Assembly (NCBI GenBank): GCA_030591285.1
Contig: JAUVBH010000017.1
Span: forward strand, 1 to 12,587
Origin: Thermoplasmatota archaeon
Lineage (GTDB): Archaea; Thermoplasmatota; Penumbrarchaeia; Penumbrarchaeales; Penumbrarchaeaceae
Direction: 5' to 3'
Length of the DNA stretch: 12,587 nucleotides
Each line of letters begins with the position of its first letter. Positions within the stretch are counted from its first letter, which is position 1. Below the pieces are notes generated by a model. That model was not told the DNA's origin. It saw nothing but the letters and a program-made list of their open reading frames with translations, and did no database searches. Both the position numbers and the translations under genes were made by a program. Below, one piece after another: positions 1-6,981 of this stretch.

Positions 1-189
1 ATCATCTTCAAGTACCACAATGCAGCACATGAAGAGAATGATTCCCGCGTAATTGTCTACAAGAGGAACCCCTATGCCACCTGGCTTGACGACTATACTG
101 AACTCGTAGGATCATTCGGTCCAGACATCCCATACTCTGGAAAGATCAAGAACAATGGAGAGGTTTCCGGGATCGAATCCTATACTTGA
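1..189 (+). CDS. C-terminal end of an unrecognised protein (partial)
   Basis: Frame 1 is open from the left edge of the window for 62 codons and stops at TGA 187-189. The visible tail is mildly charged and aromatic, containing VIVYKRNPYATWLDDY, and has no membrane segment or cysteine. I do not recognise the family. A TATA-like box of the next gene begins about 25 nt after the stop, so this gene probably ends its own transcription unit. The calls on frame and strand rest on the uninterrupted frame and amino-acid composition only; no function can be given. Confidence 0.55.
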   Translation: MIFKYHNAAHEENDSRVIVYKRNPYATWLDDYTELVGSFGPDIPYSGKIKNNGEVSGIESYT

Positions 190-212
190 TCGTCCAATGA
201 AATTTCAGGGCA

Positions 213-222
213 TACATTATAA
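213..222 (+). promoter_or_regulatory. TATA-like box for the thioredoxin-DedA unit
   Basis: The A+T stretch ACATTATAAC lies about 36-45 nt upstream of the preferred thioredoxin ATG (258). An archaeal TATA box here would place the transcript start near 243 and leave a short leader carrying the AGGTGAG ribosome-binding site (248-254). This is inferred from spacing and composition only. Confidence 0.4.
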
Positions 223-257
223 CACCATCCCAGGATAAATGGTTGAAAGGTGAGAAA

Positions 258-692
258 ATGAGTGAAGATATCGATCCTGAACTGGAAGCTTTGAGGAAGA
301 AAAAGATGGAGCAGCTCCAGATGTTGGTCGATAAGGAGAAGGAGAAGACATCCTGGCCATCAACGACCATTCCTATTGGTGATCCAAACTTTCAGGAGAT
401 CGTAAAGAAATATCCAATTCTCCTGATTGATTTCTGGGCACCATGGTGTGCTCCATGCAAGATGATAGGTCCCATCCTGGAACAGTTGGCAGGTGAATTC
501 CAGGGAAAGGTAGTGATCGCAAAATTGGATGTCGATCAGAATCCGGGTGTTGCCAGTGCTTTTTCTGTAAAGGGAATCCCCACAATGATAATGTTCAAAG
601 ATGGGCAACCGGTGGAGAGAGTAACAGGGGCCCTCCCTCGGAATACCCTGAAGGGCTTAATAGAGCGTTACCTGCATGAAGATCAATTGTAA
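258..692 (+). CDS. trxA: Thioredoxin with N-terminal charged helix
   Basis: Thioredoxin-fold disulfide reductase of 144 aa, expected to be cytoplasmic. Residues 62-67 are the active site (PWCAPC; redox Cys64 and Cys67), preceded by the beta-strand LLIDFWA, and the cis-proline is Pro108 in GIPTM. The thioredoxin domain covers about 38-144. Residues 1-35 form a charged, probably helical extension (DPELEALRKKKMEQLQ) absent from bacterial TrxA; it resembles the N-terminus of PDCD5-type proteins and of some archaeal thioredoxins. An in-frame TTG at 243 is possible, but ATG 258 has AGGTGAG four nt upstream and is preferred. The stop TAA shares one base with the next gene's ATG, so the two are probably translationally coupled. 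Confidence 0.93.
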   Translation: MSEDIDPELEALRKKKMEQLQMLVDKEKEKTSWPSTTIPIGDPNFQEIVKKYPILLIDFWAPWCAPCKMIGPILEQLAGEFQGKVVIAKLDVDQNPGVASAFSVKGIPTMIMFKDGQPVERVTGALPRNTLKGLIERYLHEDQL

Positions 693-1351
693 TGTGGTTC
701 ACAACCGTAATATACAGGACGATGTTACAGGAAACAGTGAGTATCAATAAGGATAAATTGAAGAATATCGATCTCACCAAAGAGGAACTGGATGATGTCG
801 ATATACGTAAAAATCTTATCAGGCTTGGTGTAGCCTTCCTTGTGATACTCGGTATAGTTGTAATGTTGAGGTTTTTACTGGGCGACCATATCGAGGCTTT
901 TGCAGAGGTCTTTGTTGATAAGTTCGGTCTGGTTGGTATCTTTATCAGCACCATGATACTCGATTCCATGGTCCTTGGGATCTCTCCAGATATCGTTCTC
1001 TTTGTGGCAATAGCAGGAGATGTGGAACCTCTCGGGATACTTCTAACCATCTCTATCGCCTCGATCATAGGCGGGAACATCGGTTACTTCATTGGTAGAT
1101 TCCTTGGTAACCGGAAGTTCATCCATAAAAGGATCGTGAAGTACGAAAGGAAAGGACACTACCTGATGGAGAAATATGGCGTCTGGGCAGTTATCGTTGC
1201 AGCTATGACACCCATTCCTTTCTCCACTATCTGCTGGATCGCAGGAATGCTTGAGATGAAATATTCACATTTCTGGGCAGGAGTGATCTGGAGGATACCT
1301 CGATATCTTCTCTGGTATATTGTATTCAGAGTGGGATTCCTGGGATTCTAA
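692..1351 (+). CDS. DedA/VTT-domain (SNARE-associated) membrane protein
   Basis: Integral membrane protein of 219 aa in the DedA/VTT superfamily, whose characterised members include lipid scramblases or flippases and proteins needed for membrane homeostasis. After a polar N-terminus (about 1-42), hydrophobic stretches occur near 45-62, 78-108, 113-137, 164-187 and 195-216. The conserved glycine motif IIGGNIGYFIGRFLGNR lies at about 125-141, and the family's TPIP turn is at 173-176. The start ATG overlaps the thioredoxin stop (TAATG). An internal ATG at 722 is an alternative, but its AGGA is only 2 nt away. The gene is convergent with the radical SAM gene and the two overlap by 4 nt at their stops. 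The transported substrate cannot be inferred. Confidence 0.85.
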   Translation: MWFTTVIYRTMLQETVSINKDKLKNIDLTKEELDDVDIRKNLIRLGVAFLVILGIVVMLRFLLGDHIEAFAEVFVDKFGLVGIFISTMILDSMVLGISPDIVLFVAIAGDVEPLGILLTISIASIIGGNIGYFIGRFLGNRKFIHKRIVKYERKGHYLMEKYGVWAVIVAAMTPIPFSTICWIAGMLEMKYSHFWAGVIWRIPRYLLWYIVFRVGFLGF

Positions 1352-2418
1352 GGAATGATCTCACATCCATTGTTCAATTCAGGATAATCGAATATTTTTT
1401 TGTCAATTTTTCCAGAATTGATGAGTTCCTCCGCGAGTGGGACCAACTTCTGTAGCTCATCGATCATATGTCTGGTGGTTCTACATACTCTATTGAACCA
1501 ATCCTTTCCCCATCCTGTTGTCTGATTGGCGAAGAGGCATCTTCCACCACATACCCAGAGAATATCACAATCTGTGCAGGGTTGTCCCACCGATCTTGAG
1601 TCCTTGATACTATCCGGGGTGGAGGTGGAAATGTTTCCGTTATTGGTATAGACAAGTTCGGGAGCTATTGGACATGCTTCGATATTTCCAGATGTCATTA
1701 TTGAGAAAGAATCTCTTCCGCTCCCGCACCATATCTGTGCAGGTTCCTTGTTCAATAATGTACGAAATACTGGAATGAACGGAACGATACCAAGGAGTTC
1801 TCCTTCTTCCATGGATCTTCCGAAATCAGAGACCAGTTCGGTGATCCCTTCATCATATCGATCTAGCCAACCAGCTACATCTCCACGCTGTTCCAGTCCG
1901 GTCCAGAAGACATCAAGCTGCCAGTGGACATGATCGAAATTCTCCAGAAGATGATGAACGTCATGATGAATGTCGCCATGGTCAGAATATGCCATTCGTG
2001 CGATCAGGTCTCCCTTATATCCCTTGGATCTGATGATCTCAAGGTTTTCCATCACTTTATTGTAGATGCCCTCTCCCCTAGACGCGTCTGTGACCTCTTT
2101 TGGTCCATCCAGGGATATGAGTATAGAATGAAGCCGGTGTAGATATTCATCTTTCACTTCATGTAGAAGGGTTCCGTTGGTTTGCAGTGTGAAAGCTTTT
2201 GCAGGAACCTTGTCAATTATCTCCTGGAACCTATCCATTGCGAGAAGTGGTTCGCCCCCATAGAAACCGATCACGGCTTCCGGGTCCTTGGAGATGAAAT
2301 CAATAAGCTGCTCGATATCATACTCGAGATCCAGAGGAACCCCTGGGATCTCTCTTGTGCCCCCGCAATAGAGACAGGATAGATTGCATCTTTCAGTTGT
2401 CAGGACATGATACTGCAT
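1348..2418 (-). CDS. Radical SAM/SPASM-domain protein, possibly peptide-modifying
   Basis: A 356-aa protein from the preferred ATG (2416-2418), beginning MQYHVLTTERCNLSCLYC. The radical SAM CxxxCxxC motif is Cys11, Cys15 and Cys18, and binds the [4Fe-4S] cluster that cleaves S-adenosylmethionine. The GGEP motif is at 54-57. A C-terminal SPASM-like region has cysteines at 231, 249, 281, 284, 290, 294 and 312, typical of enzymes with auxiliary Fe-S clusters such as peptide-maturing proteins and anaerobic sulfatase-maturing enzymes. From memory it resembles archaeal families annotated as putative peptide-modifying radical SAM enzymes (AF1577/Mhun_1560 type); this needs a profile search. An in-frame ATG at 2454 would add 12 residues, and its ATGA overlaps the stop of a short upstream ORF, so the start is uncertain. 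Confidence 0.85.
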   Translation of the reverse strand: MQYHVLTTERCNLSCLYCGGTREIPGVPLDLEYDIEQLIDFISKDPEAVIGFYGGEPLLAMDRFQEIIDKVPAKAFTLQTNGTLLHEVKDEYLHRLHSILISLDGPKEVTDASRGEGIYNKVMENLEIIRSKGYKGDLIARMAYSDHGDIHHDVHHLLENFDHVHWQLDVFWTGLEQRGDVAGWLDRYDEGITELVSDFGRSMEEGELLGIVPFIPVFRTLLNKEPAQIWCGSGRDSFSIMTSGNIEACPIAPELVYTNNGNISTSTPDSIKDSRSVGQPCTDCDILWVCGGRCLFANQTTGWGKDWFNRVCRTTRHMIDELQKLVPLAEELINSGKIDKKIFDYPELNNGCEIIP

Positions 2419-2450
2419 GGAATTGATGGGCCATGAGAATAGAAGATAAA

Positions 2451-2564
2451 TCATTTTCTGAAAGAAATGGTGAGGTAGGGGATGGGGATGACGGGATCCC
2501 GCCCGTCACCACGACAAGAGATTTCCATGGGAGAGAGAGGATTGGATGTGAAAACCTGTCTCAT
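2451..2564 (-). CDS. Candidate 37-aa leader or precursor peptide upstream of the radical SAM gene
   Basis: A short ORF opens at ATG 2564, directly after an in-frame TAG, and stops at TGA 2451-2453. That stop overlaps the alternative radical SAM start ATG 2452-2454 as ATGA, an arrangement typical of translational coupling. AAGG lies about 6 nt before the ATG. The peptide has a single Cys near the middle (SCRGDGRDP) and ends ISFRK. It could be a regulatory uORF, a substrate of the radical SAM enzyme, or chance: the same bases form strong inverted repeats. There is no homology evidence. Confidence 0.22.
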   Translation of the reverse strand: MRQVFTSNPLSPMEISCRGDGRDPVIPIPYLTISFRK

Positions 2565-2582
2565 CCCCTACCTTCGGGTAGG
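2474..2582 (-). promoter_or_regulatory. Structured leader with mutually exclusive hairpins
   Basis: Read on the minus strand there are three arms: CCTACC (2582-2577), GGTAGGGGATG (2572-2562) and CATCCCCTACC (2484-2474). Arm 2 can pair with arm 1 as a short hairpin with loop CGAA, or with arm 3 as a perfect 11-bp long-range stem, but not both. Inside the long-range stem lies a further perfect 7-bp hairpin, TGACGGG/CCCGTCA (2489-2495 with 2502-2508; 6-nt loop). This topology resembles an attenuator or riboswitch leader of the radical SAM gene. It might instead be a stand-alone ncRNA. I see no tRNA, SRP or RNase P signature. Confidence 0.4.
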
Positions 2583-2625
2583 AGCAGATGGTTTGGATCT
2601 ACTCACACATCTTCACCTGTTTGGG

Positions 2626-2635
2626 GATATTTAAC
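2626..2635 (-). promoter_or_regulatory. TATA-like box ahead of the structured leader
   Basis: On the minus strand the bases read GGTTAAATATCC, a good match to an archaeal TATA box (TTAAATAT at 2634-2627). Transcription would begin near 2600-2605. That gives a leader of about 150-185 nt covering the three-arm structure and the short ORF before the radical SAM gene. A second weaker box (GATTTATC, about 2445-2452) could serve an almost leaderless transcript from ATG 2418. Inferred from sequence and spacing. Confidence 0.4.
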
Positions 2636-2732
2636 CGTGGACCCTAAAGATGTACTGAAAAATAGTAGTGTTTTGACAGATAGCATCAACCTAGGTCGAA
2701 GGAGATCTCAAGCTCCTTCCTTGATTCCCTGC

Positions 2733-2764
2733 ATCTCCATTTTCTTATGGAAATGGGTGGAGAT
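2733..2764 (-). terminator. Hairpin just downstream of proS
   Basis: About 20 nt past the proS stop (2785-2787), CATTTTC (2738-2744) can pair with GGAAATG (2749-2755) around a TTAT loop. An outer stem is formed by ATCTC (2733-2737) and GAGAT (2760-2764). No long U tract follows on the minus strand, so a terminator role is plausible but unproven; it could instead be a 3' UTR stability element. The remaining bases between it and the TATA-like box at 2626 show only a weak AAGGAG/CTCCTT hairpin near 2698-2718. Confidence 0.3.
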
Positions 2765-2784
2765 TGGTGGAAGATGTTCCTCGA

Positions 2785-4245
2785 TTAGTAGCTCTTAGAT
2801 AGCATTACAACGGTATCTGTGGGTCTTCCACAGTTCATGCAGTTGCCACTGTGCTTCTCTTCTTCTCCTGAATCAACATCCTTCATTGGGAACCCGAGGA
2901 AGGTCTTGTCAAGGGCTTTCTCCATTGCCTGGGCACAATCCATCTCACCGCACCAGTTGGTCTTGATGATCCCATCCCATCCTGATCCCAGTAGCTTTGT
3001 ACCGTCATCAAGGGAATCAACCATCTTCACACCATTGTCGACAATGTCATCCGCTCTCTTTCTTAGCTCTGAATGGATCTCATCAAGTGCTTTTTCAGCC
3101 TGGGCTTTGAGGTCCGATCTTTCAATGAAGCTCTTAGTGGACAGATCCCTTCTTGCGAACACAACCGTACCCTTCTCGATGTCCCTTGGACCGATCTCGA
3201 TCCTGATCGGAACACCCTTTATCTCCCAATCATAATGTTTGGAGCCGGGCCTCGTATCCCTCTCATCGAGCTTGATCCTGAAACCCATCTCGGTCATCTC
3301 TTGGCGAAGTTTTCTTGCTTCTTCTAGGACCATTTCGGATTTGTTCTTGGCAAGTATGGGAATGATCACGAACTGGAAAGGAGCGATCTTTGGAGGCATT
3401 ATAACTCCCTTGTCATCACCATGGACCCCAACTATGGCTCCAATAAGTCTTTCCGACATGCCGTAGGTTGTTTGGTGAGCGAAATGGAACTCTCCATCGG
3501 ATCCCTCGAACTTGATATCGTATGGTTTGGAGAAGTTCTCCTTGTACTGATGAATGGAACCAAGCTGGAGTGTTTTCTTCGAGGGCATCAATGTATCCAC
3601 TCCAATAGTGTAGACAGCTCCTGCGAACTTGTCCCAATCTGGTCTCTTTACCAGAAGATACGGGAGGCACAGGTCCGATCCAACCTTGTCCATTATGGAA
3701 CAGTCCTCTCTGATCTGCTTCTCTGCCTCTTCAAAAGAGTCATGGCAAGTATGGGCCTCGAAGAAGTGTATCTCCCTTACTCTGATGAAGGATCGTGTCA
3801 TCTTCGTTTCATATCTGAAGGTGTTCACGATCTGGTAAGTTTTCAGAGGAAGATCTTTATGTGACCTGACCCAGAGTGAGAATATCGGATACATTGCTGT
3901 TTCCGAGGTAGGCCTCAACAATAGAGGAATATCCAGTTCATTGAGCCCACCATGGGTCACCCAGTAGACCTCTGCATCGAAACCCTTGATATGGTCCGCT
4001 TCCTTCTGGAACTCGGTCTTGGGAATAAGCAGAGGGAAATGGACCTCATCGTGTCCGGTTGCATCGCATTCCCTTCGAATGATCGAATCGACCTTCTGCA
4101 TTATCTTCCAGCCGTATGGCGTCCAGACGTTCATTCCCTTGATCGGGTACCTCTTTTCGGAAAGCCCCGCTACATCAACGACGTCGTTATACCATTCCGA
4201 GAAGTTGCTCTTGTCGAGCACGATCTTTCTCTCATCTTCGGCCAT
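2785..4245 (-). CDS. proS: Prolyl-tRNA synthetase, archaeal/eukaryal type
   Basis: Class II aminoacyl-tRNA synthetase of 486 aa that charges tRNA-Pro in the cytoplasm. Class II motifs are visible: motif 1 region around VHFPLLIP, motif 2 in TFRYET..RSFIRVREIHFFEAHT, and motif 3 near GEFHFAHQTTYGMSERLIGA. The anticodon-binding domain follows (APFQFVIIPIL). The C-terminal domain has a Cys pair in CGEMDC and another in CMNC near the end, the usual zinc site of this type. Length fits the compact archaeal form, which lacks the bacterial editing insertion. A GTG at 4254 would add three residues (MEK), but ATG 4243-4245 is preferred because GGTGG lies just upstream (about 4250-4254). It is transcribed divergently from the ole operon. 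Confidence 0.97.
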   Translation of the reverse strand: MAEDERKIVLDKSNFSEWYNDVVDVAGLSEKRYPIKGMNVWTPYGWKIMQKVDSIIRRECDATGHDEVHFPLLIPKTEFQKEADHIKGFDAEVYWVTHGGLNELDIPLLLRPTSETAMYPIFSLWVRSHKDLPLKTYQIVNTFRYETKMTRSFIRVREIHFFEAHTCHDSFEEAEKQIREDCSIMDKVGSDLCLPYLLVKRPDWDKFAGAVYTIGVDTLMPSKKTLQLGSIHQYKENFSKPYDIKFEGSDGEFHFAHQTTYGMSERLIGAIVGVHGDDKGVIMPPKIAPFQFVIIPILAKNKSEMVLEEARKLRQEMTEMGFRIKLDERDTRPGSKHYDWEIKGVPIRIEIGPRDIEKGTVVFARRDLSTKSFIERSDLKAQAEKALDEIHSELRKRADDIVDNGVKMVDSLDDGTKLLGSGWDGIIKTNWCGEMDCAQAMEKALDKTFLGFPMKDVDSGEEEKHSGNCMNCGRPTDTVVMLSKSY

Positions 4246-4276
4246 TTTCTCCACCAGCTGTACTGGGGGTATTGAT

Positions 4277-4284
4277 GATAAATA
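4277..4284 (-). promoter_or_regulatory. TATA-like box for proS
   Basis: The minus strand reads TATTTATC 32-39 nt upstream of the preferred proS ATG, giving a predicted transcript start near 4254 and a very short leader with the GGTGG site. It sits in the roughly 120-nt divergent region shared with the ole operon. Confidence 0.4.
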
Positions 4285-4307
4285 GATAACAATTGTGTTT
4301 TGATGAA

Positions 4308-4319
4308 AACATTATTATT
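4308..4319 (+). promoter_or_regulatory. Candidate TATA box for the ole operon
   Basis: AACATTATTATT lies 47-58 nt before the oleB ATG (4366). That would leave a leader of roughly 20-30 nt with the GAGGTG ribosome-binding site at 4356-4361. The weaker alternative is the AT-rich stretch at 4277-4290. A small palindrome, ACAATTGT (4289-4296), lies between the two divergent promoters. Position-based inference only. Confidence 0.3.
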
Positions 4320-4365
4320 GGGAAAACTGCTCCTCGGTACGGTTTCCTGGAGAAAGAGGTGTAAT

Positions 4366-5301
4366 ATGTCCAGCACTTCACCGTTCAACATTGAAGCTGT
4401 AAGAGACCAGTATCCCTTCGAGAGTAAGTGGTGGGAGCACAACGGATCGAGATTTCACTATATTGACGAAGGGAAAGGTGAAGTACTTCTGATGCTCCAT
4501 GGAAATCCAACATGGTCATTCTACTATCGCAACCTTGTAAAGGCTTTCAGTAAGAACTATCGAGTTATTGTTCCAGACATGATGGGAATGGGATTGTCTG
4601 ACCGTCCCACTCTGGAAGAATATGATCACAAATACAGGACCCGTGTTGAAGATATTGAAGCATTCATGGACCATCTTGGACTTACAGAGAAAATAACCAT
4701 GATCGCTCATGACTGGGGCGGGATAATCGGCAGCGCTGTGGGGGGAAGGAACCCAGAGAAATTTTGTCGGTATGTGTTCATGAATACAGCTGGATTCAGA
4801 ATGCCTAAAGGGAAAAGACTCCCATTGAGATTATGGTATGCGAGAAGTTTCCCGATACTTCCCAAGATCCAGATCCAGGGTTTCAATCTATTCGCTTACC
4901 TTGCAACCTATATGGGTGTTGAGAAAAAAATGTCCAAGGAAGTTCGCTATGGACTATTGGCCCCATTCAATTCCTGGAAGAACAGAACTGCCATCTATCG
5001 ATTCATAAAGGACATTGCCCTTTACCCAAGTGATCCCAGCTATGATATGATCAAGGAAACCGATGAGAAACTCCTGAAATTGAAGGGCACTCCGATGTTG
5101 ATAATCTGGGGAAAAAGGGATTTCATTTTCGATCTGGACATACTGGAAATATGGAAACAGAGGTTCCCGGATGCTACTGTTCATTTGGTAGAAGATGCAG
5201 GTCACTACGTTGTTGAGGATTCTCCGGAATTTGTGATAAAGCAGATAGACCAGTTCCTCAAGGAGAAGATCTCCGATAAAAAAGGAGGGGGCACCAACTG
5301 A
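4366..5301 (+). CDS. oleB: OleB-like alpha/beta hydrolase (beta-lactone decarboxylase)
   Basis: A 311-aa alpha/beta hydrolase of the haloalkane-dehalogenase type. HGNPTW (45-50) carries the oxyanion/halide-pocket Asn and Trp. The nucleophile is Asp116 in AHDWGG, the catalytic acid is probably Asp252 in GKRDF, and His280 lies in AGHY. A nucleophilic Asp followed by Trp distinguishes this group from serine esterases. Alone it would be labelled haloalkane dehalogenase, but the adjacent oleC and oleD make OleB likely. In bacteria OleB decarboxylates the cis-beta-lactone to a cis-alkene. ATG 4366 is preferred over ATG 4300 because GAGGTG precedes it and homology begins soon after; the upstream residues look like translated leader. 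Its TGA overlaps the oleC ATG by one base. Confidence 0.85.
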   Translation: MSSTSPFNIEAVRDQYPFESKWWEHNGSRFHYIDEGKGEVLLMLHGNPTWSFYYRNLVKAFSKNYRVIVPDMMGMGLSDRPTLEEYDHKYRTRVEDIEAFMDHLGLTEKITMIAHDWGGIIGSAVGGRNPEKFCRYVFMNTAGFRMPKGKRLPLRLWYARSFPILPKIQIQGFNLFAYLATYMGVEKKMSKEVRYGLLAPFNSWKNRTAIYRFIKDIALYPSDPSYDMIKETDEKLLKLKGTPMLIIWGKRDFIFDLDILEIWKQRFPDATVHLVEDAGHYVVEDSPEFVIKQIDQFLKEKISDKKGGGTN

Positions 5302-6968
5302 TGGTGGAAGAGGATACCATCAGAACAAGGAACATCTCCGAAAGACTGAGGATCATAGCAAAGATGTATCCAGATAAAAAAGCGGTTGTCTGCCATACAG
5401 GGAACGACAAAAAGGGGAAACCGATCTACAGTTCAATAACCTTTGAACAATTGGAGGAAGAGACTAACCGATATGCCCGGGGTCTTTCCGAGATAGGTTT
5501 CAAGAAGGGCATGAAAACGATATTTCTGGTGAAACCTTCCATCGAGTTCTTCGCCTTGACATTTGCTCTGGTCAGAATAGGTGTTATCCTGGTTCTCATT
5601 GACCCAGGAATGGGAACAAGAAAGCTTGTTTCATCGCTTTCAAGTATTGAAGCCGAAGCATTCGTTGGTATCCCAAAAGCTCACAGTCTGAGGATCATCT
5701 CCCCTGGAGCTTTCAGATCCCTGAAATTCAAGGTAACAGTTGGTAAGAGATTGATCTGGGGTGGAAAGACGATCTCCCAGGTCAGGTCTGAAAATAAAAA
5801 GGATTTTCCACCTGCAATAATGGAACCGAATGACAGGGTGGGTATTTTCTTCACCAGCGGTTCAACAGGGCCCCCGAAGGGTGTTGTATACGAACACTCC
5901 ATGTTCGATGCTCAGATCAATTTCCTCAGCAAACATTTCGGATATGGTTCCGAAGATGTGGACCTGGCTACATTTCCACTTTTCTCTCTGTTCGATTCAG
6001 CTCTTGGTATTACCTCCGTTATCCCTGACATGGATGCCACCAAACCTGGAGAAGCAGATCCGCGAAATATCATTCAAGCTATCAAGGATACTGGATGTAC
6101 AACAGTTTACGGTTCACCCGCGCTTCTTACGAACCTTGCCAGATATGGAGCACCTAAAGGGATCGTTCTTGACAAGGTCAAGAAGATCATTACCGCAGGG
6201 GCCCCGATAAGACCGGATCTCCTTCTGGAGCTTCATAAGATGCTCCCTGAAGGAGCTAAGGTCCACACTCCATACGGGGCGACCGAGGCTCTCCCTGTTA
6301 GCGATATCACAAGCACTATGATATTGAAATATTCCCTGGAGAAAACTGCCAAAGGGGCAGGGACCTGTATAGGGAAGGCTCTCCCTGGGAACAGAATAGA
6401 AATTATAGAGATCACTGATGATCCCATCGACAAATGGGGTATGGTGAAGAAACTTCCTACTGGTGAGATAGGAGAGATATGTGTCCAGGGACCCACTGTC
6501 ACTAAACAGTATTATGATAGGGATAAAGCTACGAAAGCTGCAAAGATCGAGGATATGGATGGGGGTTTCTGGCATCGAATGGGCGACACTGGCTATTTTG
6601 ATGACAAGGGATATCTCTGGTTCTGCGGGCGTAAAGCTCATAGAGTAGTGACTGAGAATGGAACACTGTTCACAGTCAGGTCAGAAGCGATCTTCAATCA
6701 GCATCCAAAGGTATACAGATCCTCACTGGTAGGCGTCGGCAATCAGGGAAGTAAAAGACCTGTGATAATCATTGAACTGGAAAAGGAGCATCAGGGAACC
6801 GATCAGGATGCTTTGAAAACGGAACTCCTTTCTCTTGCGGAGAAGGACCCGTTGACAAGTGAGATCAAGGATCTTCTTTTCCAGGATTCATTCCCCGTAG
6901 ATATCAGGCACAATGCCAAGATATTCAGGGAGAAGCAATCGATATGGGCAGGAGGGAAGCTTCAATGA
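5301..6968 (+). CDS. oleC: OleC-like AMP-forming ligase-family beta-lactone synthetase
   Basis: A 555-aa ANL-superfamily protein. The ATP-binding P-loop is FTSGSTGPPKG (184-194) and the adenylate motif is YGATE (325-329). The hinge region reads GDTGYFDDKGYLWFCGRKAH (428-447). The C-terminal motif is FPVDIRHNAKIFREK (531-545) where acyl-CoA synthetases usually have a PxTxSGK-type lysine loop; this RHNAKI form and the FCGRKAHRV segment are hallmarks of OleC. Bacterial OleC uses ATP to convert a beta-hydroxy acid to a cis-beta-lactone rather than to an acyl-CoA. GGAGGGG (5284-5290) lies 10 nt before the ATG. Length is near that of bacterial OleC. I am confident of the family; the substrate is unknown. 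Confidence 0.92.
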   Translation: MVEEDTIRTRNISERLRIIAKMYPDKKAVVCHTGNDKKGKPIYSSITFEQLEEETNRYARGLSEIGFKKGMKTIFLVKPSIEFFALTFALVRIGVILVLIDPGMGTRKLVSSLSSIEAEAFVGIPKAHSLRIISPGAFRSLKFKVTVGKRLIWGGKTISQVRSENKKDFPPAIMEPNDRVGIFFTSGSTGPPKGVVYEHSMFDAQINFLSKHFGYGSEDVDLATFPLFSLFDSALGITSVIPDMDATKPGEADPRNIIQAIKDTGCTTVYGSPALLTNLARYGAPKGIVLDKVKKIITAGAPIRPDLLLELHKMLPEGAKVHTPYGATEALPVSDITSTMILKYSLEKTAKGAGTCIGKALPGNRIEIIEITDDPIDKWGMVKKLPTGEIGEICVQGPTVTKQYYDRDKATKAAKIEDMDGGFWHRMGDTGYFDDKGYLWFCGRKAHRVVTENGTLFTVRSEAIFNQHPKVYRSSLVGVGNQGSKRPVIIIELEKEHQGTDQDALKTELLSLAEKDPLTSEIKDLLFQDSFPVDIRHNAKIFREKQSIWAGGKLQ

Positions 6969-6981
6969 CCGGAGGGGTTCA

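Noticed and set aside
2498..2511. CCCGCCCGTCACCA resembles the conserved 3' region of 16S rRNA (CCGCCCGTCA)
   Set aside because: The match ends after about 10-12 bases and is explained by the local hairpin; the surrounding sequence is not rRNA.
2433..2798. 121-codon + strand ORF across the proS-radical SAM intergenic region
   Set aside because: It runs antisense through the inverted repeats and the radical SAM start, has no ribosome-binding site and has a low-complexity, Ser/Gly/Arg-rich composition.
4300..4365. Longer N-terminus for the OleB-like hydrolase from ATG 4300
   Set aside because: It overlaps the candidate TATA box, whereas ATG 4366 has GAGGTG upstream and fits the family start.
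4366..5301. Haloalkane dehalogenase as the function of this gene
   Set aside because: The catalytic residues fit, but OleB shares them and the operon with oleC and oleD argues for beta-lactone decarboxylation.
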